Of a stretch of 64,000 nucleotides of DNA, positions 1 through 11,161 are shown one piece after another; within the stretch, counting starts at the first letter, position 1, and every line of letters begins with the position of its first letter. Source of the stretch: Amycolatopsis acidiphila (GTDB lineage Bacteria; Actinomycetota; Actinomycetes; Mycobacteriales; Pseudonocardiaceae); assembly GCF_021391495.1 (NCBI RefSeq), contig NZ_CP090063.1:4154001-4218000 (forward strand), written 5' to 3'. The translations under genes were made by a program, and so were the position numbers. The notes under the pieces are model-generated. The model had not been told where the DNA came from. It saw only the letters and a program-made list of their open reading frames with translations, and ran no database searches.

Positions 1-140
1 GCCGGTTGGTCCGAACCCCACCGGCGCGCCGGAACGCCAGGAACGAACACCGCAAAAAAAATCTTGGCAGGTCGTGTCGATCCGGCCGGGGTCCGGTTCG
101 ACGTCCGGGTAAAGACCGAGAACCCGGAAGGACAGGACCG

Positions 141-602
141 ATGACCACGACCTCGACCACCCCCGTCACCCGCAAGCCCGCCACCACCAGCAAGTCCGCC
201 AAGCGCACCGAGTACGCGCTGAGCGCCCTGCGGCTGGTCTCGGGGTTCCTCTTCGCCTGCCACGGCGCCCAGGGTCTCGGCGCCCTTGGCGGCGTCGACA
301 GCCACGGCACCGCCGTGCCGTTCGGGCTGTGGCCGGCCTGGTGGGCCACCATCATCGAGCTGGTGGCCGGAGTGCTGGTGTGCCTCGGCATCGGCACCAG
401 GCCCGCGGCGGTGCTGTGCTCGGGCGTCATGGCGTACGCCTACTTCACCGTGCACCAGCCGCTGGGCCTGCTGCCGCTGCAGAACATGGGCGAGCCCGCG
501 GCCCTCTACGCGTGGATCTTCCTGCTGATCGCGGTCGCCGGGCCGGGCAGGCTCGCCCTGGGACGCCTGCTCAGCTCGGGAACATCCCGCTCGTCACGTT
601 GA
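141..602 (+). CDS. DoxX-family integral membrane protein
   Basis: Predicted 153-aa protein. I start it at the ATG at 141, preceded by a good GGAAGGA ribosome site at 126-132; an upstream in-frame start would add a low-complexity Arg/Pro leader. About 25 polar residues are followed by four hydrophobic segments, with ALRLVSGFLFACHG opening the first, as in DoxX (PF07681). Family members are small membrane proteins, some tied to thiosulfate or redox metabolism; the substrate here cannot be told. Its 3' end overlaps the convergent SDR gene by 32 bases. Confidence 0.85.
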   Translation: MTTTSTTPVTRKPATTSKSAKRTEYALSALRLVSGFLFACHGAQGLGALGGVDSHGTAVPFGLWPAWWATIIELVAGVLVCLGIGTRPAAVLCSGVMAYAYFTVHQPLGLLPLQNMGEPAALYAWIFLLIAVAGPGRLALGRLLSSGTSRSSR

Positions 603-1359
603 CGAAGGTGCCGGTGATCGCCCCGGCGAGGTCGGAGGCCAGGAACGCGGCGGTGGCCGCGACCTCCGCCAGCCGCGGCGAACGGCGCGTCATCCGCATG
701 CCGTCCAGGTGCTGCAGCAGTCCCCCGAACGCGGCCTCGTCCATGACGGGGCCGCCGCTGTGCGCGGCGATCTTCTCCGGGGAGAGCGTCTCCGGCAGCC
801 CGGCGGTCCAGATGCCCAGCACCCGGACGCCCTGCGGGCCCAGCTCCGCGGCGAGGTTGCGGACGAGCATGTCGGTGGCGGCGTCGGCGGGGCCGGTGCC
901 GCCCATCATCGGGCTGCCGTAGGCGGACCCGCTGTCCAGCGCGAGGATCACGCCGGAGCCCTGCTTGGCCATGTGCCGGGCCGCGGCGCGTGCGGTGATG
1001 AAGTTGGCCGTCAGCCGGGTCAGCACCGGGCGGGTGAAGTCGGCGGTGGTCATGTCGGCGAGCGGGATGCCCTGCAGGTCGCCGCCCGAGACGAGGTTGA
1101 ACGACACGTCGATACCGCCGGCACTCTCGGCGACCGAACGAGCGTGCTCGTCGACGGCGTGCTCGTCCAGTGCGTCGAGCACCGCGACCTCGGCCTGCCC
1201 GCCCGCGGCGGTGATGTCCGCGGCCACGGCGTCGAGCGGCTGTCTGGTCCGGCCGGCGAGGAAGACCCGGGCACCTTGCTCGGTGAAGGTGGTGGCGACG
1301 GCGCTCCCGATCGAGCCCCCGGCACCGTAGATGATGGCGTTCTTGCTGTTCAGTGTCAT
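571..1359 (-). CDS. SDR-family oxidoreductase with altered active site
   Basis: 262-aa Rossmann-fold protein. The cofactor loop YGAGGSIGSA near residue 10 fits a classical short-chain dehydrogenase. The position that should carry the YxxxK pair reads TGPAD: aligning the following LVRNLAAELGPQGVRV helix puts Thr at Tyr and Asp at Lys. A normal alcohol dehydrogenase reaction is therefore doubtful; binding or a non-redox role is possible. The ATG at 1359 is chosen because the upstream extension is Arg/Pro-rich read-through. Divergent from the broken regulator at 1383 and convergent with the DoxX gene. Confidence 0.8.
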   Translation of the reverse strand: MTLNSKNAIIYGAGGSIGSAVATTFTEQGARVFLAGRTRQPLDAVAADITAAGGQAEVAVLDALDEHAVDEHARSVAESAGGIDVSFNLVSGGDLQGIPLADMTTADFTRPVLTRLTANFITARAAARHMAKQGSGVILALDSGSAYGSPMMGGTGPADAATDMLVRNLAAELGPQGVRVLGIWTAGLPETLSPEKIAAHSGGPVMDEAAFGGLLQHLDGMRMTRRSPRLAEVAATAAFLASDLAGAITGTFVNVTSGMFPS

Positions 1360-1382
1360 GGCCGGAACTCTATGGGCGCGCC

Positions 1383-2482
1383 ATGGCCATGCTGAGGGGG
1401 CGGGACGCGGAGCAGGGTGCGATCGGCGCGCTGCTGGCACGCGCCCGCGACGGCGCGAGCGGCGCCCTGATCCTGCGGGGCGAGCCGGGCATCGGCAAGA
1501 CCGCGCTGCTGGCGGAGGCGGTACGCGGCGCCGGCGGGATGCGGGTGCTGCGAGGCGCGGGGGTCGAGTCCGAGACGGAGCTGCCGTTCGCCGGCCTGCA
1601 CCTGCTGCTGGGCCCGGGGCTGTCCCGGCTCGGCGCGCTGCCGCCGCCGCAGCGTGCGGCACTGTCCTGCGCGTTCGGGCTCGGCGGAGCCGGCGGTGGC
1701 GACCGGTTCATGATCGGCGCGGGTGTGCTGTCGCTGCTGGCCGAGGTCGCCGAGGAAGCCCGCTGCTGTGCGTCGTCGACGACGCGCACTGGCTCGACCG
1801 CGCGTCCGCCGAGGCGCTGTTGTTCGCCGCGCGGCGGCTGGACCGCGAAGACGTCGCGATCCTGTTCGTGGTGCGGGACTACGCGGACGCACTCACCGGG
1901 TCCGGCCTGCCCGAGCTGCACCTGTCCGAGCTGCACCTGTCCGAGCTGCACCTGTCCGGGCTCGACGAGGACAGCGCGGCCGCACTGCTCGGCGAAGACC
2001 TGCCGGCGTCGCTGCGGGCGCAGCTCATCGCCGAGACCCGCGGGAATCCCCTCGCGCTGCTGGAACTGCCGCCGGTCGTCGCGGCGCATGGGACGGGACC
2101 CGGACCGCTGCCGCTGACCACCCGCGTGCTCGACGCGTTCCACCACCAGGTCCGTTCGCTGCCGCCGCCGACGCGCACCCTGCTGCTGCTCGCGGCCGCC
2201 GACGACACCGGCGAAGCGGCGACGGTCCTGCGCGCCGGCGCCGAGCTGGGGCTGGGGCCCGGCGACCTGCACCCGGCCGAGGAGCGGCACCTGGTGTCGG
2301 CCGCGCTGACGTTCCGGCATCCGCTGATCCGCGCGGCGGTTTACCACGGCGCGCCGCCGGCCCAGCGCATCGCGGCCCACGGCGGGCTCGCCACCGCACA
2401 CGCCGCCCGCGGCGACGAAGACCGCGAGGCGTGGCATCGCGCGGTCGCCGCGTCGGGTCCCGACGGCGTACTACACGGGTGA
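1383..2482 (+). pseudogene. LuxR-family ATPase regulator, frameshifted and truncated
   Basis: The N-terminal part (frame of the ATG at 1383) carries MLRGRDAE and a Walker A, GEPGIGKTAL, typical of large LuxR/MalT-type AAA regulators. The frame breaks in the C run at 1759-1761. Adding one base restores LLCVVDDAHWLDR (Walker B) and the frame that continues to 2482. That second part ends abruptly after WHRAVAASGPDG, where family members continue with TPR-like repeats and a C-terminal HTH. Frameshift plus missing DNA-binding domain argue for a real pseudogene rather than only a sequencing slip. A 15-bp tandem repeat lies inside it. Confidence 0.75.
1913..1957 (+). repeat. Three perfect 15-bp tandem repeats
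   Basis: The unit gagctgcacctgtcc occurs three times in a row (1913-1927, 1928-1942, 1943-1957), giving ELHLS three times in the decayed LuxR-type ATPase. It keeps frame and probably arose by slippage. Confidence 0.9.
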
Positions 2483-2543
2483 GACGTTCAAGCCGGCCGC
2501 GCGCGGGTCCCTGTCGGCGGTGCTGCACCACGACCGGTGGTAG
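2460..2543 (+). other. Unassigned reading-frame tail (possible gene remnant)
   Basis: Directly after the LuxR homology stops, a third frame reads [15 protein letters not shown]... and ends at TAG 2541-2543. It looks like a protein C-terminus rather than a shadow, because it starts exactly where the regulator homology is lost. I do not recognise the family. If real, a deletion joined the regulator remnant to the 3' end of another gene. Confidence 0.25.
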
Positions 2544-2596
2544 GGAATGCCGCGGGGAACGGGGAGGTTGTAGCGGATGCAGAGAAAGGAGCGAAC

Positions 2597-2719
2597 ATGA
2601 AGGCCAGGAACTCGGTCAGGTCGCTCAAGCAGAAGCCAGGGGCCATCGTGGTCCGGCGGCGGGGGCGCACCTTCGTGATCAACAAGCGTGACCCGCACTG
2701 GAACGCCCGCCAGGGCTGA
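2597..2719 (+). CDS. rpmJ: 50S ribosomal protein bL36, zinc-free paralog
   Basis: 40-aa protein [11 protein letters not shown]... with [13 protein letters not shown], the alternative bL36 that lacks the zinc-binding Cys/His residues of the main form (no Cys at all). Paralogs of this kind replace zinc-containing bL36 under zinc limitation and are usually under Zur control; I saw no clear Zur box upstream. The ribosome site AAAGGAG at 2585-2591 decides the start. It stands alone, without the companion bL31/bL33/bS14 paralogs, between two decayed regulators, and is followed by a strong hairpin terminator. Confidence 0.93.
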   Translation: MKARNSVRSLKQKPGAIVVRRRGRTFVINKRDPHWNARQG

Positions 2720-2734
2720 CGTTCCCCCGATTTC

Positions 2735-2771
2735 CGAGAGCCCCGTGGACGAGCCGTCCACGGGGCTCTCG
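2735..2771 (+). terminator. Strong hairpin after rpmJ
   Basis: Perfect 16-bp stem (cgagagccccgtggac paired with its complement at 2756-2771) and a 5-base loop gagcc, 15 bases after the rpmJ stop. No long T run, as is usual in high-GC actinobacteria. Because the EthD-type gene converges from the right and ends at 2784, it may serve both strands. Confidence 0.85.
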
Positions 2772-2783
2772 CGTCGTGCGGGC

Positions 2784-3095
2784 CTACACCACCTTCTCGA
2801 CCTCGGCGAAGCTCATGTGGACCTCGCCGGGCCCGGCGAGGTTGGGCACGTCCGCTCCGCTCGCCCGGCCTGCCTCGGTGCCCAGCGCCGCGAGGGCGTC
2901 CTCCTTCGTCTCCCAGTCCAGCACCGCGACGACGAAATGGTCCGGCTTCGACCCGTCCGGGCTCTCGCACACGCCCCACTCGAAGGCGAGCAGGTTGGGC
3001 ACCTTCGCGGTGAGCGGGGCGTGCACCTCGCGGTAGTGCCGCAGGAACTTCTCCGGGTCTTCGGGGTGGTCGTAGACGACGGTGAGGCGGTACAT
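2784..3095 (-). CDS. EthD-domain family protein
   Basis: 103-aa protein beginning MYRLTVVYDHPEDPEKF with a later FYREVHAPL-like segment (HYREVHAPLTAKVPN), the hallmark of EthD (PF07110) dimeric alpha-beta barrel proteins. Members are small proteins often near oxygenases or degradation genes; the biochemical role is mostly unknown. The start at 3095 is set by AGGAAGG six bases upstream. It lies downstream of an IclR remnant on the same strand. Confidence 0.82.
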   Translation of the reverse strand: MYRLTVVYDHPEDPEKFLRHYREVHAPLTAKVPNLLAFEWGVCESPDGSKPDHFVVAVLDWETKEDALAALGTEAGRASGADVPNLAGPGEVHMSFAEVEKVV

Positions 3096-3189
3096 GGCGG
3101 GCCTTCCTGTCTGGTGCACGTGCGCCTCCATCATGTGGGCCCGCGGCCGGACCGGCCAGCCGCCCACAGGTCGGCGCCGGCCGGCCGGG

Positions 3190-3475
3190 GTGCTCCGTGA
3201 CGATCTTCGCCAGCTCGGGCACGCTCTCGCTGAAGTTCGTGGCGTAGCCGCGCCGGCGGACGGCCACCAGCTGGCGTTGCGGGGTCGCCACCGGCGCGCC
3301 GCCCGGCGACGCGGGCAGGTCGCGTGGGTACAGCGCGGCCACCTGCGCCGTCGACAGCTCCGCCGGCAGTGCCTGGGCGCTCTCCACGCCCAGCTGCTCG
3401 GCCGCGTCACTGACGCGCAGCCGTTGCCGCTGCGCCAGCAGTTCCAGCAACCGCAACACGTTGTCCGCCGAGTCA
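3190..3475 (-). pseudogene. IclR-family regulator remnant
   Basis: In one reverse frame the sequence reads DSADNVLRLLELLAQRQ then LRVSDAAEQLGV, an IclR-type winged-helix N-terminus. It then jumps after a few dozen residues to LVAVRRRGYATNFSES, which matches the effector-domain entry (rGyA..gE) of the same family. About 80-100 residues in between, and the C-terminal half, are missing. No valid start is visible upstream. I read it as an internally deleted, dead regulator that may once have controlled the adjoining EthD-type gene. The 3476-3630 stretch holds nothing I can identify. Confidence 0.6.
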
Positions 3476-3630
3476 ACCGGTATCCCGAGTATCCAGCACC
3501 GCAGAACGGTAGGACGCGAGGATTCCGCGGTACGGGGACTTCGACACAGGCGGGGGCCTCGGGGAGGTTTCTCAGCAGCGGGCGGTAGTGCCGCGCCGAC
3601 GGCACCGCTGGCGAACGCGGAGGTCAGGGG

Positions 3631-5166
3631 TTACGGCGAAGCCATCTTGCGGCGCTGATCAGCGGCGAAGACCGTCACGACGAGGACGGCACACACCGCG
3701 CAGAGGGCGATCCCCGCCAGGCCCACGACGTTGATCGCCTTCATGAAGCTCAGATGGGCCGAATCCAGCAACGCCTCCGCATCCTTCGGCGGCAGCCGCT
3801 GGGCGGAGACGACGGCGCCGCTGATCCCGTCGCGCGCGGCCGCCACGGCATCGGCAGGCACGGAGGCGGGCACGGCCAGGCCGCTTCGATATGCAGCCGA
3901 TCCCGCCGCCCCCAGCAAGGCGAGGCCGAGTGCCCCGCCGAGGTTGCCGTTCGTGGTGACGATCGAAGCGGCCATCCCGGTCTTGGCGGCAGGCACCGCT
4001 CCCATTATGAGATTGGTACCCAAGACCATGACGGGTGTTACCCCGAGGGATATCAGGGCGTACCCGGCGTACACCAGGAGCAGCGAACCCGGGTTGCGAG
4101 CCAGACAGAACGCGAAGCAGCCCGACATCGCGCAGATCAATGCGATCAGCAAGAGCGTGGTGGCAGAGTATCGGACGATGAGCCGCGCGGCCATGATCGA
4201 GGCGACGATCGTGAGCAGGACATTCGGAATCAACGACAAGCCCGATTCCGCCGGCGAAAAGCCTCGCACCATCTGAACGAAAAGGGGAACGAAGAACGCG
4301 GCACCGCCCAGGACGAGGCCGCCCAGCAACATGGCGGCAGAGACGACCGTGACGGAACGGTCGCGAAGAATCCCGAAATCGAACAGCGGATCCGCGCAAC
4401 CACGTTGCCGCAGAAAGAACACGACGGCACCGGCAACGCCGGCCAAGATCGCTACCGCCGGCGGCGCACCCGGGCCGTACCTCGCGAATTCCTTGATTCC
4501 GTAAACGGCGATCAACACGGAGGACACCGCCAGCACCGCGCTGACCAAGTCCGGCTTCGACGCACCGGCAACCCGCTTGTCGGACAATAGGAACCGGCCT
4601 GCGATGAGCAGGGTCGCCATGATCGGGACGTTCAGCAGGAAAACGGCACCCCACCAGAACTGCTCGGCCACAAATCCGCCGAGCGGTGGCCCCGCCGCCG
4701 CTCCGGCGAGCATGGCGCACGTGCGGGTGGCGATCCCCACACCTCGTCGTCGGCGATCGCTGAAGGTGGTGCCGATGAGACCGAGGCTCAACGCCATGAT
4801 GACCGACCCCGCGAGCCCCATGACCGCCCGGGCGATGATCAACATCAGCACGGACTGCGCGAACGCGGCGAAGAACGAAGTACCGGAGAAGACGGCCGCT
4901 CCCACCAGCAGGAGCTTGCGCTGTCCCACCCAGTCTCCGAACGCGCCCATGGCGACGAGGAAGCCCGCGAGCATGAACACGTAGATGTCGGCGATCCACA
5001 GTTGTTCGGTACTGCTCGCACCCAGATCGGCGCTCAAGGTCGGAAGGACGATCACGAGTGAGCTGCTGTCGACGGCCACCGCGAAGACCGGCAAGGACAG
5101 CAAGGCCAACGTCACCCAACCGCGGACCCCGGATTCAGCACCACCGGTCCGAGTTTCGAGTCGCAT
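3631..5166 (-). CDS. DHA2-type MFS drug/proton antiporter
   Basis: 511-aa integral membrane protein with about 14 hydrophobic segments. The first reads VTLALLSLPVFAVAVDSSSL, followed by PTLSADL, as in EmrB/QacA-type transporters. A motif-A-like GAFGDWVGQRK lies in the first cytoplasmic loop. Likely exports toxic organic compounds by proton exchange. Start ATG 5166; the upstream in-frame Met would add a Cys/Trp-rich unlikely leader. Base composition is clearly lower in GC than neighbouring genes, with many A/T third positions, suggesting later acquisition. No regulator gene is adjacent. Confidence 0.85.
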   Translation of the reverse strand: MRLETRTGGAESGVRGWVTLALLSLPVFAVAVDSSSLVIVLPTLSADLGASSTEQLWIADIYVFMLAGFLVAMGAFGDWVGQRKLLLVGAAVFSGTSFFAAFAQSVLMLIIARAVMGLAGSVIMALSLGLIGTTFSDRRRRGVGIATRTCAMLAGAAAGPPLGGFVAEQFWWGAVFLLNVPIMATLLIAGRFLLSDKRVAGASKPDLVSAVLAVSSVLIAVYGIKEFARYGPGAPPAVAILAGVAGAVVFFLRQRGCADPLFDFGILRDRSVTVVSAAMLLGGLVLGGAAFFVPLFVQMVRGFSPAESGLSLIPNVLLTIVASIMAARLIVRYSATTLLLIALICAMSGCFAFCLARNPGSLLLVYAGYALISLGVTPVMVLGTNLIMGAVPAAKTGMAASIVTTNGNLGGALGLALLGAAGSAAYRSGLAVPASVPADAVAAARDGISGAVVSAQRLPPKDAEALLDSAHLSFMKAINVVGLAGIALCAVCAVLVVTVFAADQRRKMASP

Positions 5167-5247
5167 CGCGGCCTTCCGCCAGAGAACTTGCCAGCAGAAG
5201 AAAGTCTCGCAAGCTGCCACGGCCGGATCACGGTGCCGAATTCCGGC

Positions 5248-6240
5248 CTAACCCCCAACCCCCAGCTCCTCCGCCGTGCGGGTGTTGCGGATCCGGTCCG
5301 CCCCGATGCCCGCCGCCTCGGCGCGGGTGCAGCCCAGGGTGAGCCAGTCGAGCTGGCCGGGGGCATGGGCGTCGGTGTCGATGGTGAACTCGCAGCCCAC
5401 CTCGGCGGCCAGCTCGAGCAGGTCATCGGGCGGGTCCCGGCGCTCCGGGCGGCAGTTGATCTCCACCGCGGTGCCCGACTCCCGGCACGCTTCGAACACG
5501 GCCGGGGCATCGAAGGCCGACTGCGGGCGCCCGCGGCCGGTGACCAGCCGGCCCGTGCAGTGGCCCAGCACATCGGTGTGCGAGTTGCGCACCGCCGCGA
5601 TCATCCGCGGCGTCATCTCCCGCGCCGGCATCCGCAGCAGCGAGTGCACGCTCGCGACCACCACGTCCAACCTCGCCAGCAGATCGTCCCGCTGGTCCAG
5701 CGAACCATCCTCCAGGATGTCGACCTCGATACCGGTCAGGATCCGGAACGGCGCGAGCTCCTCGTTCAGCCGCTCGACCAGATCCAGCTGCGCCACCAGC
5801 CGCTCGGCGGACAGGCCGCGCGCCACCGTCAGCCGCGGCGAGTGGTCCGTGAGGGCGATCCACTCGTGCCCCAGCTCCCTGGCCGCCTCGGCCATCTCCC
5901 GCGGCGGGCTGCCACCGTCGGACCAGTCCGAATGCGTATGGCAGTCGCCGCGCAGGGCTGCCCGCAGCGCCGACGGGGCCGTCGAGGCCGCCGCCGAAGC
6001 CAGCTTCTTCAGGTACGCCGGCTCCTCACCGGCCGCCGCCTGGACGATGACCTGTGCGGTCGCGTCGCCGATGCCCGGCAGCGCCTTCAGGGTCCCGTGC
6101 GCGACCCGGTCCGCCAGCTCCGCCGCAGGCAGGTCGTCGACCACGGCGGCGGCGCGCCGGAAAGCCCGTACCCGGTACGTCGGCGCGCCACCCCGCTCCA
6201 GCTCGAACGCGATCCGCCGCAAGGCCTGTGCCGGGTCCAT
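5248..6240 (-). CDS. PHP-domain phosphoesterase with HhH motif (PolX-like C-terminus)
   Basis: 330-aa protein. The N-terminal part holds a helix-hairpin-helix (LKALPGIGDATAQVI, about residues 64-78). The rest is a PHP domain with metal-binding motifs CHTHSDWSDG, ALTDHSPRL, GIEVDIL, ASVHS, GHCTGR and TIDTDAHAP. This is the layout of the C-terminal half of PolX without its polymerase domain; it may be a histidinol-phosphatase-like or nuclease-type phosphoesterase. Start ATG 6240 follows AGAGGG. It begins 42 bases after the groL stop on the same strand, so it may be co-transcribed with the monooxygenase operon. Confidence 0.83.
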   Translation of the reverse strand: MDPAQALRRIAFELERGGAPTYRVRAFRRAAAVVDDLPAAELADRVAHGTLKALPGIGDATAQVIVQAAAGEEPAYLKKLASAAASTAPSALRAALRGDCHTHSDWSDGGSPPREMAEAARELGHEWIALTDHSPRLTVARGLSAERLVAQLDLVERLNEELAPFRILTGIEVDILEDGSLDQRDDLLARLDVVVASVHSLLRMPAREMTPRMIAAVRNSHTDVLGHCTGRLVTGRGRPQSAFDAPAVFEACRESGTAVEINCRPERRDPPDDLLELAAEVGCEFTIDTDAHAPGQLDWLTLGCTRAEAAGIGADRIRNTRTAEELGVGG

Positions 6241-6282
6241 CCCTCTGCAGTACCACGACCCGGCACAGCGCACCCGCCCGGC

Positions 6283-9010
<2,728 letters not shown>

Positions 9011-9014
<4 letters not shown>

Positions 9015-9736
9015 CCCGTGCCCTCCTCTTCCTGGATCTGCGGATAACGCACACGCAACATGCCGCGGCACACCCCGGAGTTGGCCTCCATGCTGGTGCG
9101 GGTGAGCCGGGCGAACGCCAGGTGCCGCCGGGCCTCCCCCGGCTCGATCGCCCCGCCGCTCGCCGGGTCGACCAGCAGCGGGTCGCCGTCCCCGGCCGGC
9201 AGTCCCAGCTCGCGGCGGCGGGCACGCAGCCGCTCCGCGTCGGGGCCGGCCGGCAGGTCGCCGAGCGTGAGCCCCGGCAGGGCCGCGGCCGCCACCCCGG
9301 CGGACAGCAGCGCGCGGCAGACCCGGTCGGTGCCCGCGAACACGGCCTTCCGCAGGAAGTCCGCGCGCAGGCTGTCCAGCTCGTCCGCCGCCTCGCCCTC
9401 GAAAGACGCGACGAAACCGGAGCGCGCCGCCACGCCCCGGTTGATCGTCTCGGCCGCGAAGTGGTCCTGCAGCACCACCTCCACCTCGCTGATGCCGGGC
9501 ACCGCGGCGACGGCGTCGAAGGCGTCCGCGACCATGAGGAAGGCGAAGTTCGGTGCGCAGAAGTAGGTGGGCAGCCGCAGTTCCACGTGCGCTCTGCCCG
9601 CCGCGCCGACCTCGCACCGCGCGACGAACCCGAGATCGGTCAGCGGTTCGTCCAGTTCGGGGTCCCGGACGGTGCCGAGCGCGGACCACACGGCGGTGTG
9701 GTCCGCGCTGACACCCTTGTCCTCCAGTGCGGTCAT
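9011..9736 (-). CDS. DUF59/MIP18-type metal-sulfur assembly protein
   Basis: 241-aa protein. The N-terminal 100 residues match DUF59 (AVWSALGTVRDPELDEPLTDLG). Relatives such as PaaD and SufT assist metal-cofactor maturation of oxygenases and Fe-S proteins. The remaining ~140 residues form an extension specific to these operons. It probably helps assemble the diiron or 2Fe-2S centres of the monooxygenase; that is inference. Both ends overlap neighbours by four bases (ATGA), giving tight coupling amidohydrolase-DUF59-ADH. Confidence 0.82.
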
Positions 9737-10770
9737 GGGTTCGGCACACCGACGGGCTCGACGACCTTCGGCGCGTCGAGCCGCAGCTCGGCCGGCACCT
9801 CGATGTCGTACAGCCGCGCCGCGTTGAGGCCCAGGATCTTCTTCTTCTGCCCGACCGTCAGCGGCGGGAAGTCCGACAGGTCCTCGTCAGCGGGCATGTT
9901 CCAGTCGACGAAGCCCTCGACCTGCCACTTCGGCTCCCAGATGGCGTAGTCCGCGCCGAAGATCAGCTTGTCCTCGCCGAGCCAGAACATCAGCTCGCCC
10001 ATGACCTTCGCGAAGAACTTCGGCCGGGCGTGCATCAGCCCGCCGACGACCACCGCGAGACCCGCGTACACGTTGCGCTCCTGCGTCGCCATGAAGCAGA
10101 AGTCCTCGATCCGCGGCAGCCCGACGTGCTCGACGATGAAGTTGAGTCCCTGGAAGTTGGTCGCGACGTGGTCCACGTCGGACACGTCGAACGCGTCCTT
10201 GTCCAGCGGCCAGATCGTCGGTCCCTTGTGGATGTGGACGTTCTTCACACCCAGCTCTTCGCACTTCTCCAGGTACCGCGCGGCTTCGGGGTCCTTCAGG
10301 CTCCAGCCCCGCGAGTCGCCGCGCCATTCGGCGGTGTAGAGCTTGACGCCCTTGCAGCCGTACCGCTTGACCCGCTCCTCGAAGGCCCGCATCCCCGCGT
10401 CGCCCTCACGAGGGTCGAACGTGGTGTTGACCAGGAACTGCCCCGGATGCCGCTCGGCCATCGCACCGTCGGCCTCGGTGGTGTTGAAGCCGTTCTTGTA
10501 CCACTGGCGCAGGTTGGTGGGCTGGAAGATGGCCTTGTCGACGTGCCCGGCCTCGAACAGGTCGTGCATCATCAGTTCCTCGGAGTACTTCTGGAACCGG
10601 TCGATCGGCCAGTGCGTCTCCTTCGGCCCGAGTCCCTGGTAGGCGTGGAAGCACTCGATCCAGCCCTTGGCGTACTCCTCCTGCCCGCGCACCCAGTTGT
10701 CCGGGCTCGCGTCCCAGAAGTGGGTGTGGGCGTCGACGACGAAGTACTTCTCGCCATCCTTTTCGTACAT
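9733..10770 (-). CDS. Amidohydrolase-2 family metal hydrolase
   Basis: 345-aa TIM-barrel protein of the amidohydrolase-2 group (PF04909; decarboxylase/hydratase-like). It has the N-terminal metal motif VDAHTHFWD, then HIHKG, VEHVGLP and FGADYAIWEPKW. Genes of this family regularly follow mimD/prmD in propane-monooxygenase operons, but the reaction is not established. It begins 10 bases after the coupling-protein stop, and its stop overlaps the DUF59 start. Confidence 0.87.
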   Translation of the reverse strand: MYEKDGEKYFVVDAHTHFWDASPDNWVRGQEEYAKGWIECFHAYQGLGPKETHWPIDRFQKYSEELMMHDLFEAGHVDKAIFQPTNLRQWYKNGFNTTEADGAMAERHPGQFLVNTTFDPREGDAGMRAFEERVKRYGCKGVKLYTAEWRGDSRGWSLKDPEAARYLEKCEELGVKNVHIHKGPTIWPLDKDAFDVSDVDHVATNFQGLNFIVEHVGLPRIEDFCFMATQERNVYAGLAVVVGGLMHARPKFFAKVMGELMFWLGEDKLIFGADYAIWEPKWQVEGFVDWNMPADEDLSDFPPLTVGQKKKILGLNAARLYDIEVPAELRLDAPKVVEPVGVPNP

Positions 10771-10780
10771 GTGCGCTCCC

Positions 10781-11161
10781 TTACCGGATGACCTTGAGGT
10801 CGAAGTCGAGGTATTCGGCGGCGTCCTCGGGGTTGGCGAACATGATCGTGCGGTCGTCGAGGTGCACCATCCGCCCGTAGTGGGTGGACATGCTCTCCTC
10901 GAACTCGGCGGCGTCGAACCAGCCCTCCTCCTCGCCGGCCGCCTCGTCGACGTCGGCGTAGACGAGGTCGAACCGGCCCTTGCCGTCGACCCGGATCATC
11001 GAGGGCAGGTGGGTGATCGTGACGTTGTCCAGGTGCCCCAGCACCTCGGCGATGATCGCGCCGACCTGGTTGTTCATCAGGGTGAAGCCGCACATGTTGG
11101 ACGCGGTGTTGTCAGCCTTGAACGGGCTTTTCGCCGTCGTCCGCGGAGTCGTCGTGGTCAC
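10781..11161 (-). CDS. prmD: Propane 2-monooxygenase coupling (effector) protein
   Basis: 126-aa MmoB/DmpM-family protein; also called MimD. It has the core NMCGFTLMNNQVG and VTITHLPSMIRVDGKG..DL. Such cofactorless proteins bind the hydroxylase and gate oxygen activation at the diiron site. The start is a GTG at 11161 whose bases overlap the stop of the beta-subunit gene (GTGA), so stoichiometric translation is likely. Length is normal for the family. Confidence 0.92.
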   Translation of the reverse strand: MTTTTPRTTAKSPFKADNTASNMCGFTLMNNQVGAIIAEVLGHLDNVTITHLPSMIRVDGKGRFDLVYADVDEAAGEEEGWFDAAEFEESMSTHYGRMVHLDDRTIMFANPEDAAEYLDFDLKVIR

